A stretch of 14,916 nucleotides of DNA. Origin: Acinetobacter sp. (GTDB lineage Bacteria > Pseudomonadota > Gammaproteobacteria > Pseudomonadales > Moraxellaceae). Shown one piece after another: positions 7,101-14,613 of the stretch. Under the pieces are notes generated by a model. It ran no database searches, was not told where the DNA came from, and was given only the letters and a program-made list of their open reading frames with translations. A program made the position numbers and the translations under genes. The DNA lies in NCBI GenBank assembly GCA_008017255.1, contig SSHD01000117.1, positions 1 through 14,916 on the forward strand, given 5' to 3'. Numbering within the stretch: position 1 is the first letter of the stretch; each line of letters begins with the position of its first letter.

Positions 7101-7588
7101 GTGCTTTTATCCTGTGTAGGATAATTAAAAAACACCACATTGGTGATACCCGCTTCGACCTTTCCTTGTTCGACGTTATATAAACTAACTTGCAATTCGA
7201 TGCGTTGTATTTTAGGGCTAATGGTGGCTTGAGCTTTCTTATCAATTTGCCACGTTTCACCTTGCGAGGTGACTTGTTTAGACAAAGTGCCTTCTAACCA
7301 TTCTTGATTGATTTCCATCATCGCCACTTCGTTCATGGCAACAAATTGTGCTTTAGTGCGTAAAATTGCATTGGCTGTGGCTTGGGTGTATTGCATGGCA
7401 ACTTTGGTTAGGGCAATAGCAGCCACGGCAAAAATCGCCAGTGCGACCATCACTTCTAATAATGTAAAGCCTGAGACACGATAGAATCGAGCAACGCTCG
7501 ATCGTGTCGCAAGACGAGAAGCTATGCTTCGAGTTCGACGATTCCGAACGCAAGACGAAGAACTTTGTTCGGAGTGGCTAGTCTTCAT
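7097..7588 (-). CDS. gspI: Type II secretion minor pseudopilin GspI with an extended leader
   Basis: Minor pseudopilin that starts assembly of the GspI-J-K tip. The prepilin helix FTLLEVMVALAIFAVAAIAL follows Gly40, with Glu45 at +5. The mature part of about 123 residues has typical GspI features (AMNEVAMMEINQEWLEG, GETWQIDKKAQA). The leader before the cleavage site is 40 residues and very rich in Ser and Arg, while relatives such as Pseudomonas XcpV have about seven. Most of that leader is encoded by a palindrome-rich segment at 7476-7574; without it the leader would read MKTSHSG. The ATG at 7588 is the only usable ATG (a TTG precedes it at 7591), with TAAGG close upstream. It overlaps the end of gspH by 11 bases and gspJ by four. 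Confidence 0.92.
   Translation of the reverse strand: MKTSHSEQSSSSCVRNRRTRSIASRLATRSSVARFYRVSGFTLLEVMVALAIFAVAAIALTKVAMQYTQATANAILRTKAQFVAMNEVAMMEINQEWLEGTLSKQVTSQGETWQIDKKAQATISPKIQRIELQVSLYNVEQGKVEAGITNVVFFNYPTQDKST
7476..7574. repeat. Palindrome-rich element inserted in frame in the gspI leader
   Basis: These 99 bases consist almost wholly of short inverted repeats: ATCGAGC-AAC-GCTCGAT (7486-7502) inside an ACACG/CGTGT pair (7476-7480 and 7503-7507), GAAGC-TAT-GCTTC, GTTCG-N7-CGAAC (7533-7549) and GAAC-TTT-GTTC. Two units of 26 bases, 7508-7533 and 7549-7574, are imperfect direct repeats that both start CGCAAGACGA and end GAG. A GAG triplet stands at each edge (7473-7475 and 7572-7574), possibly a three-base target duplication. 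Deleting 99 bases (33 codons) keeps the frame and leaves a normal leader, MKTSHSG. I do not recognise it as a named family. Insertion is inferred from structure alone. Confidence 0.7.
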
Positions 7589-8135
7589 CAACCTTACCCA
7601 AGTGATCCAGCTCTAGGGCATGCCCGATTGCTTGTTGTTGATAATAAAACTGAATTCGCACTGGTTTCACTTCGCCATTGCCAAACCAAATCAGTTGTGG
7701 GGCTTTACCGCCCAATAAATCTTGATTGTTTGCTTTGGCAAAGTGCTCTGTATCTAAGTTTTGGATACTGAATGATACTTGTTCGGGCAATTGCCGTGCT
7801 TTAAATTCTTTATACGGCTGCCAAGTACGGTCGGCTTGCTGAATTTGCTCATGGCTTTGGTCGTGGTATTCAAATAACTGATAGCTAAAAGGTGCAACAT
7901 CAGTCGCAATTTCGGTATGCAAAGCCAACACTTTGGCTTGATCGGTGGCTTCTTTATTGATTTTTTTTAAATCGAGAATAAACATTTCTCTGGCTTGCAT
8001 CGCCCGCCGCTGATCGACCCCACCAATATTGAGCAGCACCAACGCAGTCATAATGGTCATAATGACGATCACCACCATGATTTCAATCAAGGTAAATCCC
8101 TGTTGAAATTTGTATGGTGAGTTCATGCGATTCAT
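7578..8135 (-). CDS. gspH: Type II secretion minor pseudopilin GspH
   Basis: Minor pseudopilin of the type II secretion pseudopilus, an inner-membrane protein matured by the prepilin peptidase. The leader is MNRMNSPYKFQQG (cleavage after Gly13), followed by FTLIEIMVVIVIMTIMTALVLL with Glu at +5. The rest (to 185 residues) is a beta-rich globular domain, as in GspH. The open frame continues upstream through the regulator gene, but only the ATG at 8135 or the one at 8126 gives a sensible leader. I chose 8135, two bases after the stop of the TetR gene, which suggests reinitiation; neither ATG has a good SD. gspI starts before this gene ends. Confidence 0.9.
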   Translation of the reverse strand: MNRMNSPYKFQQGFTLIEIMVVIVIMTIMTALVLLNIGGVDQRRAMQAREMFILDLKKINKEATDQAKVLALHTEIATDVAPFSYQLFEYHDQSHEQIQQADRTWQPYKEFKARQLPEQVSFSIQNLDTEHFAKANNQDLLGGKAPQLIWFGNGEVKPVRIQFYYQQQAIGHALELDHLGKVDED

Positions 8136-8137
8136 CA

Positions 8138-8746
8138 CTATTGCGTCAGTGTGGCAATTTGTTTGGGCATAGCTAAGGCTTGATCGATATACGCCACCCG
8201 CAAAGTATCTCTTGAACCCAAGTAACGTTGATAGAAACTTGAGTTGAGTATTGCCGCCGCACCATAGGTCAAAGACCAAATAGCAGCTAAATAATCACGC
8301 GTGCTCATGCTGCTTTGAATATCAGCCAAATAGCTTTCGGTCATACGAATAATAATGCGTAACCGCTGGCGACGTACCTTATATAATTCGCCAAACAACT
8401 GTTGAATGCGTTGCCCTGTAGTCGATAAGCGTTCTTCAATTTGATGAAATAAAGCGGTGCGTTCCGGATGATGCAAGTGATGCAGCATGAAACAAACCAA
8501 ATGTTCAGGAAAGGCTTTTTCGGTATCTTGCACCATTTCTAGCAGCATGCGTTCATTGCGAATAATCAGCAGCATGTACAATTCATCTTTACTTTGAAAA
8601 TGCTTATACAAGGTGCCTTTAGCAAGATCTAACTCGGCCGCCAAAGCATCCAAAGTCATGCCAGCTTCACCATTTTCTAATAGCAGTTGCTCAGCAATTT
8701 GAAAAATTAATGCTTCTCTTGCTCTAAATTGAGCTTGACGATCCAT
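8138..8746 (-). CDS. TetR/AcrR family transcriptional regulator
   Basis: A 202-residue, all-helical regulator. The N-terminal helix-turn-helix is clear at about residues 13-58: IFQIAEQLLLENGEAGMTLD, then ALAAELDLAKGTLYKHFQSK with the family's recognition-helix signature GTLYKHF. The C-terminal ligand/dimer domain (YLAAIWSLTYGAAAIL and so on) is variable, and the ligand cannot be told. The ATG at 8744-8746 is preferred to an in-frame TTG at 8752; GAGAG lies about 14 bases upstream, so the SD is weak. Its stop is two bases before gspH, so regulator and pseudopilin genes almost certainly share a transcript. It may regulate itself and therefore the gsp block, but I see no convincing operator. Confidence 0.9.
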   Translation of the reverse strand: MDRQAQFRAREALIFQIAEQLLLENGEAGMTLDALAAELDLAKGTLYKHFQSKDELYMLLIIRNERMLLEMVQDTEKAFPEHLVCFMLHHLHHPERTALFHQIEERLSTTGQRIQQLFGELYKVRRQRLRIIIRMTESYLADIQSSMSTRDYLAAIWSLTYGAAAILNSSFYQRYLGSRDTLRVAYIDQALAMPKQIATLTQ

Positions 8747-8787
8747 TCTCAAGTAATCACTCTCTTTATCAGCACAACATCACAGCC

Positions 8788-9561
8788 TTATTTTAAATTT
8801 AACAGATTTTCAAAATTACGCGTGGTAATCATGCCGATCTCTTCAACCGTCTTATGATATACATCACTCAAGGCTTTTGCCACAAAAGGCACGTATTTTG
8901 GTTCGTTGCTTTTCCCTCTGTACGGCATCGGTGCAAGATAAGGGCTGTCGGTTTCAATTAACAACCGATCGAGTGGTACTTGCTTGGCAACATCGCGTAG
9001 GGCTTGTGCACTTTTAAAAGAAACAATACCTGAAAAAGAAATATAGTAGCCGCAATCTAATACGGCTTTGGCTGTTTCCCAATCTTCCGTAAAACAATGC
9101 AAAATACCGTGCGTGGATTGCTCGGCTTTAATCACATCGATCGTGTCATGTTTGGCAGATCGAGTATGTACCACCACTGGTTTTTTCACAATTTTTGAGG
9201 CTTGAATATGGCGGGCAAAACATTGCTTTTGTTCTGCAATAAACTCGCTACTATGATAATAATCTAGCCCAGTTTCACCCAGCGCCCAGACTTTATCTGA
9301 CTGCGCCAGTGCCACCAAATCTTCTACAGTGGCACGCGCCATGCTGTCGGCGTTTTCACAGGGATGTACACCCACCGAATAGCCAACATCGGCATGCTTT
9401 GCAGCGATGGCTGCTAGTTGAATATGGTCGTCTAAATCGACCGAAATACCCATAAATTTAACCACGCCCGCCTGTCTAGCTTGGGCAAGGGCTTGATCTA
9501 AATCCCCCTGATAAGGCTTTAAATCCAACATGGTTAAATGGCAATGGGTATCAACAAACAC
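8788..9561 (-). CDS. TatD family metal-dependent hydrolase (YcfH-like)
   Basis: A 257-residue TIM-barrel protein of the TatD DNase family. The metal and catalytic residues are all visible: His6 and His8 (VDTHCHL), Glu96 (ALGETGLDYY), His132 (VVVHTRSA), His155 (ILHCFTED) and Asp205 (LIETDSPYLAP). Characterised relatives are magnesium-dependent nucleases, with 3'-5' exonuclease activity reported for E. coli TatD; the true substrate of the YcfH-like branch is uncertain. The start is a GTG (9559-9561) with AGGA seven bases upstream; no ATG fits, and MFVDTHCHL is the expected N-terminus. It follows the PilZ gene by 32 bases. A holB, pilZ, tatD order like this is also found in Pseudomonas, and E. 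coli has holB next to ycfH. Confidence 0.95.
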   Translation of the reverse strand: MFVDTHCHLTMLDLKPYQGDLDQALAQARQAGVVKFMGISVDLDDHIQLAAIAAKHADVGYSVGVHPCENADSMARATVEDLVALAQSDKVWALGETGLDYYHSSEFIAEQKQCFARHIQASKIVKKPVVVHTRSAKHDTIDVIKAEQSTHGILHCFTEDWETAKAVLDCGYYISFSGIVSFKSAQALRDVAKQVPLDRLLIETDSPYLAPMPYRGKSNEPKYVPFVAKALSDVYHKTVEEIGMITTRNFENLLNLK

Positions 9562-9570
9562 GTACGTTTC

Positions 9571-9598
9571 CTATCAATTACAAAGTCTATCAATTACA
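9571..9598. repeat. 12-bp direct repeat at the pilZ stop
   Basis: CTATCAATTACA occurs at 9571-9582 and again at 9587-9598, four bases apart. The second copy covers the pilZ stop codon (9594-9596), and the first ends just upstream of the ribosome-binding site of the TatD gene. It looks like a short tandem duplication of 16 bases; a function is not evident. Confidence 0.6.
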
Positions 9599-9938
9599 TG
9601 GTGTAGCTAGAACGATCTGTACTTTTAGCACCAGCTAAAATTCGCTCTGCTTCATTTTTATAAAAAATGCCTTTTTCACCGACCAATTGAATGGCAAAAC
9701 CTTGTGGTTTTAAGTGGGTTTGTTTGTGGGTAATCCAAATGACTTTTCCAGTGAGTGGAATTTTTTGCGGGTTGTCAGGCAACGTTGCGAGTACAAAAAC
9801 TTCCTGCCCCATTTTTACCGCTTGTTTGGTCGGCACAAATAAGCCGCCACCTTGAATGAAACCCATATAGCTTGCTTGTAAGACTGTTTTATCAGGAACA
9901 TTGACGTGTATAATCCCGCCCATCATTGGTGGTTGCAT
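9594..9938 (-). CDS. pilZ: PilZ domain protein (type IV pilus type)
   Basis: A 114-residue single-domain protein that resembles PilZ of Pseudomonas aeruginosa (118 residues), which is needed for type IV pilus assembly. Visible segments are GGIIHVNVPDKTVLQASYMG, FIQGGGLFVPT, and the beta-barrel strands VFVLATLPD, PLTGKVIWITH and GFAIQL. The RxxxR and D/NxSxxG motifs that bind c-di-GMP in other PilZ domains are absent, as in the founding PilZ, so it is probably not a c-di-GMP receptor. The neighbours holB upstream and tatD downstream match the Pseudomonas locus. The ATG at 9938 has GGGGA about seven bases upstream, and a promoter-like sequence lies in the gap ahead. Confidence 0.9.
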   Translation of the reverse strand: MQPPMMGGIIHVNVPDKTVLQASYMGFIQGGGLFVPTKQAVKMGQEVFVLATLPDNPQKIPLTGKVIWITHKQTHLKPQGFAIQLVGEKGIFYKNEAERILAGAKSTDRSSYTM

Positions 9939-10018
9939 AACTTTCCCCTGTTCATTGCATTGATACTAAAAAATTAACCGTAGTTTTATTAGACTTGGTA
10001 CTTTACATTTCTACTTTG

Positions 10019-10047
10019 ATTATAGGAAACAATCCACTAAACAACAA
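10019..10047 (-). promoter_or_regulatory. Probable sigma-70-type promoter of pilZ-tatD
   Basis: On the coding strand, TTGTTG (10042-10047) is followed after 17 bases by a perfect TATAAT (10019-10024). Transcription would start near 10012 and give a leader of about 75 bases before the pilZ ATG. The whole gap between holB and pilZ is 166 bases and AT-rich; I see no terminator in it and no other gene. Confidence 0.55.
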
Positions 10048-10104
10048 ACCATCTTCCAATATATTTTCAAACCATTGCAACGCACAGTAACTTGAAAAAT
10101 TACA

Positions 10105-11133
10105 TCAGCTTGATGACGGCTCAACATTCATTAGCTGCATAAACAATTGATCGAGCACCAATTGGCTTTGTACGTTTTGTGCAAGCAGCTGTTTATAGTG
10201 TTGTAAATCTGTATACAGCGCAAATAACTGTTCTAAGTGATAACACTCAGCCAATGCTTGAAAATCAAGATCGCTATTTTTTAATGACTGATTGAGCTTA
10301 TAAGCAACCACATCGCCCAATAGATATTCAAACATCACTATGAAATCTGCAAAGCTCAAGGCTTTGCTCCACTTGGTCGCAAAGTGCAAAGGCATACTTT
10401 TTTCTACAACCAGTTTTAGCCAATCCTTTAAAAAATCTGCCCGCTGTGCCAACCAAGCGCTTTGCTCTAGTTCAATTGCGCTCAGTGGCATCTGATTGGC
10501 AAGATTCAACAATAAATCAATCTGCTGCACACTCAAATGTGGCAGTTGTTGTTGCACATAATGCTGTGCTTCTGTTGGGCTAATGCGATCTAAAGCAAAA
10601 TGTTGTAAACGACTGCGGATCGTCGCCGGCAGTTTTAAATAATGATCTGCTAATAATATCAGCACCACCTTTTCACCCGGTTCTTCCAACGTTTTCAGCA
10701 AAGCATTGGCAGAAGCAGTATTGAGTGCCTCGGCGGGTTCGATCAACACCACCCGCCAACCCTCACCGGTTTGCTGCACAAAAGGCAGCAAGTCGCGAAT
10801 TTTCTCGATCTTTATTTTGGCATTGGGCTTTTTCGCATCTTCATCGGTACTGATATGCACGAAATTAGGATGAGTTGCCGACTTTAACCACTGGCAACTG
10901 CTACATTCACCACACGCCGTTTCAGGCTGGGGATTTAAACACAGCACCCATGCCACAAAGCGTTCCGCAAATTCATACTTGGCGCAGCCTTGCTGACCAT
11001 AGAACAATAGCCCATGCCCCAAGTTGGGAAATCGCGAACTCAGCAAATGCCAAGGCTGCGCATGCCAAGGATAGTTCTGGATGATTTGTTCACTATCCAC
11101 AATATTACTCAAAGGCACTGATTGGCATGGCAT
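10105..11133 (-). CDS. holB: DNA polymerase III subunit delta'
   Basis: Delta prime is the non-ATPase AAA+ subunit of the clamp loader that puts the beta clamp on DNA. Its zinc module is complete: Cys65, Cys74, Cys77 and Cys80, with the same spacing as Cys50, 59, 62 and 65 of E. coli HolB. The P-loop position is degenerate ([10 protein letters not shown]), as expected for delta prime. [20 protein letters not shown] and the sensor TIRSRLQHF follow; the usual SRC reads SRL here, with the arginine kept. The start is uncertain. The ATG at 11133 overlaps kdsB by 29 bases without an SD. A GTG at 11098-11100, with TGAG seven bases upstream and just past the kdsB stop, is as good or better and leaves nine residues before the conserved YPW. 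Confidence 0.93.
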   Translation of the reverse strand: MPCQSVPLSNIVDSEQIIQNYPWHAQPWHLLSSRFPNLGHGLLFYGQQGCAKYEFAERFVAWVLCLNPQPETACGECSSCQWLKSATHPNFVHISTDEDAKKPNAKIKIEKIRDLLPFVQQTGEGWRVVLIEPAEALNTASANALLKTLEEPGEKVVLILLADHYLKLPATIRSRLQHFALDRISPTEAQHYVQQQLPHLSVQQIDLLLNLANQMPLSAIELEQSAWLAQRADFLKDWLKLVVEKSMPLHFATKWSKALSFADFIVMFEYLLGDVVAYKLNQSLKNSDLDFQALAECYHLEQLFALYTDLQHYKQLLAQNVQSQLVLDQLFMQLMNVEPSSS

Positions 11134-11866
11134 TGAGTCGATCTAAATCGGCTTGGGTGTCCACCCCAGGAGGTAAGTTAGCTGCGGCAATGGCGATGGC
11201 AATACGATGACCATTTTCCAATACCCGCAGTTGCTCCAAACTTTCTAATTTTTCTAAATGCCCTTGTTGCCAAGTGACATATTCTTGCAGCAATTTCACT
11301 CTATAGGCATATAAACCTAAATGCCTAAACGCTTGATCGTGCAGTTTTGCATGCGCATCTTTGGCACCATCACGGTCATAAGGAATTGTGGCACGACTAA
11401 AATACAAGGCTTCATTACGATTGCTCATCACTACTTTTACAATGCTGTCACGCTGAAATTCTTCTAGCTGATGAATCGGTTCGCATAAAGTCGACATAGA
11501 ACATTGTGGCTGATCGACCAAAAGCTGCGTCACTTGTTGGATTAACTGCGCAGGTAATAACGGTTCATCGCCTTGTACATTGACAATAATATCGTCTTGC
11601 GCCCAACCTTTAATCTGTGCCACTTCGCTTAAACGGTCAGTTCCCGATGGATGATCTGCACTGGTCAGTACCACATCTACCCCTTCGGCGCGGCAGACTT
11701 CTGCAATACGCACATCATCGGTTGCTACACACAAGTCATCAAAACCCTGAACTTTGCGTGCTTGATCGACCACACGTAAAATCATTGCTCGACCATGAAT
11801 CAGCAACAACGGTTTTGCTGGTAAACGAGAACTGGCAAAACGAGCAGGAATAACAATGTGTTTCAT
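11105..11866 (-). CDS. kdsB: 3-deoxy-manno-octulosonate cytidylyltransferase (CMP-Kdo synthetase)
   Basis: Joins Kdo to CMP using CTP, making the activated sugar for the lipopolysaccharide/lipooligosaccharide inner core. The protein has 253 residues; E. coli KdsB has 248. The nucleotide-binding start [15 protein letters not shown] (6-20) is characteristic. HPSGTDR (72-78), the metal-binding NVQGDEPLL (96-104, Asp100) and [12 protein letters not shown], which contacts the Kdo, follow. The ATG at 11866 has GAGA about eight bases upstream and lies nine bases after the lpxK stop. The C-terminus overlaps the longest form of holB. It lies in one transcription unit with msbA and lpxK, which act in the same envelope pathway. 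Confidence 0.96.
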   Translation of the reverse strand: MKHIVIPARFASSRLPAKPLLLIHGRAMILRVVDQARKVQGFDDLCVATDDVRIAEVCRAEGVDVVLTSADHPSGTDRLSEVAQIKGWAQDDIIVNVQGDEPLLPAQLIQQVTQLLVDQPQCSMSTLCEPIHQLEEFQRDSIVKVVMSNRNEALYFSRATIPYDRDGAKDAHAKLHDQAFRHLGLYAYRVKLLQEYVTWQQGHLEKLESLEQLRVLENGHRIAIAIAAANLPPGVDTQADLDRLNAMPISAFE

Positions 11867-11875
11867 GGCGTTTCT

Positions 11876-12883
11876 CTAACTGATGTGAATGCCGAGCGGC
11901 TGCAGCTGCTGTGCCAATAGCGCATAACAATCTGCGGACAGGACAGCTTCCACAGGCACCACCCAAATTGGGGTATTAAAATTTGGATATTTTTTCAACA
12001 ATGTTTTCAGCTTTACCGCATCTTTTTCAGTGGTAATGATGACTTCAGCATCGTCAAAATATACATCTTCAATTTTATAATCGTGATGGTCGGCAAATTC
12101 ATGCGCTTGAAATTGCTGCACACCCAGTTGCTTTAAAGTTTGATAAAAGCGCTCTGGAAAACCAATCCCCACCACTACATGAAAAAAAGCATGGCAATTA
12201 AATGGGCTGGTATCGCAATGCTGATTAAGCAAATAAGGCTGCCCAATAGCCAAATGCATATTCAGCGCAGACTGTGCAGTTTTGCTATGTTGAATGACGC
12301 TACTGTTTTCTAATCTGGATTTAGGCTCACGCAAATAACCTTCTGGCAATAATTTTTCATTACCCAAACCTCGATTTTGATCGAGTACAATCCATTCAAT
12401 CTGTCGCGCTAAAGCCCAATGTTGCAAACCATCATCACTGATAATTAAATCCAGTTCGGTTGATTGTAATAAAAGCTCTATCGCCGCCTGCCGGTTAGCA
12501 CCAACTGCCATCGGCACGCCAGTCGATTGCACAATCAAACACGGTTCATCACCTGCAACTGCAGCTTCAACCTCTGACGTAACCAACAGCGGAAAAGGTC
12601 CTGAACCACCATAACCGCGGCTGATGACCCCCACGCGAATCTGCTGTTGTTGCAAATATTTCACCAGTTGAATGAGCAACGGTGTTTTGCCACTGCCGCC
12701 AACGGTAATATTGCCAATCACCATGACTGGTACAGGTGCGGTATATGTAGATTTGCAGCCAGATTGGTACAAATGGCGGTTCAATCTAAAACCCAAACCG
12801 TATAACCATGACAAGGGACGCAATACGATCAACCACGATGCTTGTTTATGCCAAGCATCTTGTAGGTACTGCGCCAAAGACAT
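11876..12883 (-). CDS. lpxK: Tetraacyldisaccharide 4'-kinase
   Basis: Phosphorylates the 4' position of the lipid A disaccharide at the cytoplasmic face of the inner membrane, the sixth step of the lipid A pathway. An amphipathic or membrane-inserted N-terminal helix (about residues 17-33) is followed by the P-loop VGGSGKTP (61-68) in the context VIGNITVGGSGKTP, then VISRGYGG (86-93), GDEP (111-114) and DDGLQH (150-155). All are family motifs. The length is 335 residues against 328 in E. coli. The ATG at 12883 is two bases from the msbA stop, with GAGGA nine bases upstream inside the end of msbA. The msbA-lpxK order matches that in enterobacteria. Confidence 0.96.
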   Translation of the reverse strand: MSLAQYLQDAWHKQASWLIVLRPLSWLYGLGFRLNRHLYQSGCKSTYTAPVPVMVIGNITVGGSGKTPLLIQLVKYLQQQQIRVGVISRGYGGSGPFPLLVTSEVEAAVAGDEPCLIVQSTGVPMAVGANRQAAIELLLQSTELDLIISDDGLQHWALARQIEWIVLDQNRGLGNEKLLPEGYLREPKSRLENSSVIQHSKTAQSALNMHLAIGQPYLLNQHCDTSPFNCHAFFHVVVGIGFPERFYQTLKQLGVQQFQAHEFADHHDYKIEDVYFDDAEVIITTEKDAVKLKTLLKKYPNFNTPIWVVPVEAVLSADCYALLAQQLQPLGIHIS

Positions 12884-12885
12884 GG

Positions 12886-14613
12886 CTAATTGTCCTCAAA
12901 ATTACGTTGATGCAGCTGATAGTACATGCCGTGTTGAGCAATGAGTTCGGCATGTGTACCTTGCTCAATGATCTGCCCTTTGTCCATCACCACAATCAAA
13001 TCTGCATTTTCAACGGTAGACAGTCGGTGTGCAATAACAATGGTCGTACGCCCTTGCATGGCATCATCAAAGGCCTGTTGAATAAAATACTCAGACTCAT
13101 TGTCTAGTGCACTAGTGGCTTCATCTAAAATTAAAATTGGCGCATCTTTTAAAATTGCTCTGGCAATTGCCAAGCGTTGACGTTGCCCACCAGATAAACT
13201 TAAACCTTGTGCACCTAAAACCGTGTCATACCCTTGTGGCAATGCCATAATAAAGTCATGTGCGTAAGCGGCTTTTGCTGCGGCAATTACTTGCTCATCA
13301 CTGGCGGTTTGTAATTGACCATAGGCAATGTTGTCACGTACCGAACGATTAAACAAAATCACTTGCTGATTGACCATGGCAATTTGTGAACGCAGGCTCG
13401 ACAGCTCTATCTCTTGCACTGCAATATCATCAAAGTACAGTTGACCACTATCTAGTTCTTGAAAGCGTGGCAACATATTGACCAAAGAGGTTTTACCTGC
13501 ACCAGAGCGCCCCACTAAAGCAATGGTTTTTCCTGCGGCAATATTCAATGAAAAATCTTGAATCGCGTGTGTGCCATCACTATAACGCAAGTTAACTTGC
13601 TCAAAACGAATTGCACCTTTTAGTGTCGGTTGCAATTGACCCTGATTTTGTTCTTCAGCTAAGTCGAGCAATTCAAATACCGAATGTGCCGCAGCTAAAC
13701 CACGTTGTAATTTTTCATTAATATCGGTTAGGTTTTTCACTGGTCGTGAAATTAAACCAGCCGCAGTAATGTAGGCAACAAACTCACCCGCTGTGGTATC
13801 GCCTAAAATTTGTGGACGCAAGGCGATCCATAAAATTAAAGCCATCGCACAAGATAAAATCAGCTGTACCACAGGGCTGTTGATATTTTGCACCACCACC
13901 ATTTTTAAACCACGACGCAGGTTTTCTTCCGATGATTGATAAAACCGTTGTTTTTCAAAACTTTCACCAGTAAAACTTTTGACTATAGCATTGCCATTGA
14001 CGGTTTCTTGCACCACATGGTTTACATCCCCCATGGTGTCTTGTACTTGAATTGACAATTTACGCATTCGCGTTGCGGCTATACGCACCAATATGCCAAT
14101 CAAAGGAATAAACACAATAATGCACAGCGTTAAACGCCAATTGGTATAGAGTAAATAACTCAATAATCCAATGACAATAAAACCTTCTTTGATTAAAGTT
14201 TTTAATGACTCTGAAGACGCAGCAGTAAGCTGCTCGACGTTATACATCAACTTGGCGGTAATATGGCCTGAGCTGTTGTCCAGATAATACTGCGCAGGTA
14301 GACGCAATAATTTGGCATATACTTCTTGGCGAATACTAAACACCAAGCGCCGAGAAATAACTGCGGTAAAATAACCACCTAAAAACAAACCTAAACCACG
14401 AAAAAACATCAATAAAACAATTAAGGCCGGAAACCAATTTAGATTTTCTCGGTTACCGCTCTCAATGGCATCAATAATATATTTCAATAACTTGGCCACA
14501 GAAACTTCTGTTGCCGCGTTCATTGTAAAACCAAGTAAAACGAATAAGGCAATCCCCCAATACGGCTTTAGATAAGCCAATAGGCGTACATATACCTTGA
14601 TATCTTGATTCAC
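12886..14613 (-). CDS. msbA: Lipid A export ATP-binding/permease protein MsbA
   Basis: A homodimeric ABC exporter that flips lipid A-core across the inner membrane. At 575 residues it is close to the 582 of E. coli MsbA. The N-terminal half has about six membrane spans (for example 20-38, 62-84, 142-158, 160-178 and 248-266). The ATPase half carries Walker A GRSGAGKT (368-375), the Q-loop (VNQQV, near 416), signature LSGGQRQRLAIARAI (473-487), Walker B ILILDEATSALD (493-504) and the H-loop His529. The start is a GTG (14611-14613), which overlaps the exbD stop by four bases (GTGA), with AGAGG nine bases upstream. lpxK directly downstream supports MsbA rather than a drug exporter. Confidence 0.95.
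   Translation of the reverse strand: MNQDIKVYVRLLAYLKPYWGIALFVLLGFTMNAATEVSVAKLLKYIIDAIESGNRENLNWFPALIVLLMFFRGLGLFLGGYFTAVISRRLVFSIRQEVYAKLLRLPAQYYLDNSSGHITAKLMYNVEQLTAASSESLKTLIKEGFIVIGLLSYLLYTNWRLTLCIIVFIPLIGILVRIAATRMRKLSIQVQDTMGDVNHVVQETVNGNAIVKSFTGESFEKQRFYQSSEENLRRGLKMVVVQNINSPVVQLILSCAMALILWIALRPQILGDTTAGEFVAYITAAGLISRPVKNLTDINEKLQRGLAAAHSVFELLDLAEEQNQGQLQPTLKGAIRFEQVNLRYSDGTHAIQDFSLNIAAGKTIALVGRSGAGKTSLVNMLPRFQELDSGQLYFDDIAVQEIELSSLRSQIAMVNQQVILFNRSVRDNIAYGQLQTASDEQVIAAAKAAYAHDFIMALPQGYDTVLGAQGLSLSGGQRQRLAIARAILKDAPILILDEATSALDNESEYFIQQAFDDAMQGRTTIVIAHRLSTVENADLIVVMDKGQIIEQGTHAELIAQHGMYYQLHQRNFEDN

Noticed and set aside
8136..8279. GspH frame extended upstream through the end of the TetR gene
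   Set aside because: It would add 48 residues entirely inside the TetR coding sequence and give an impossible prepilin leader; the ATG at 8135 gives a normal one.
8747..8787. Palindromic operator for the TetR regulator
   Set aside because: No convincing inverted repeat of the usual 15-25 base size is visible in the short gap between the TatD gene and the TetR gene.
12672..13107. Plus-strand frames opposite lpxK and msbA
   Set aside because: They lie antisense to P-loop and ABC motifs with strong conservation on the other strand, and show no independent coding signs.
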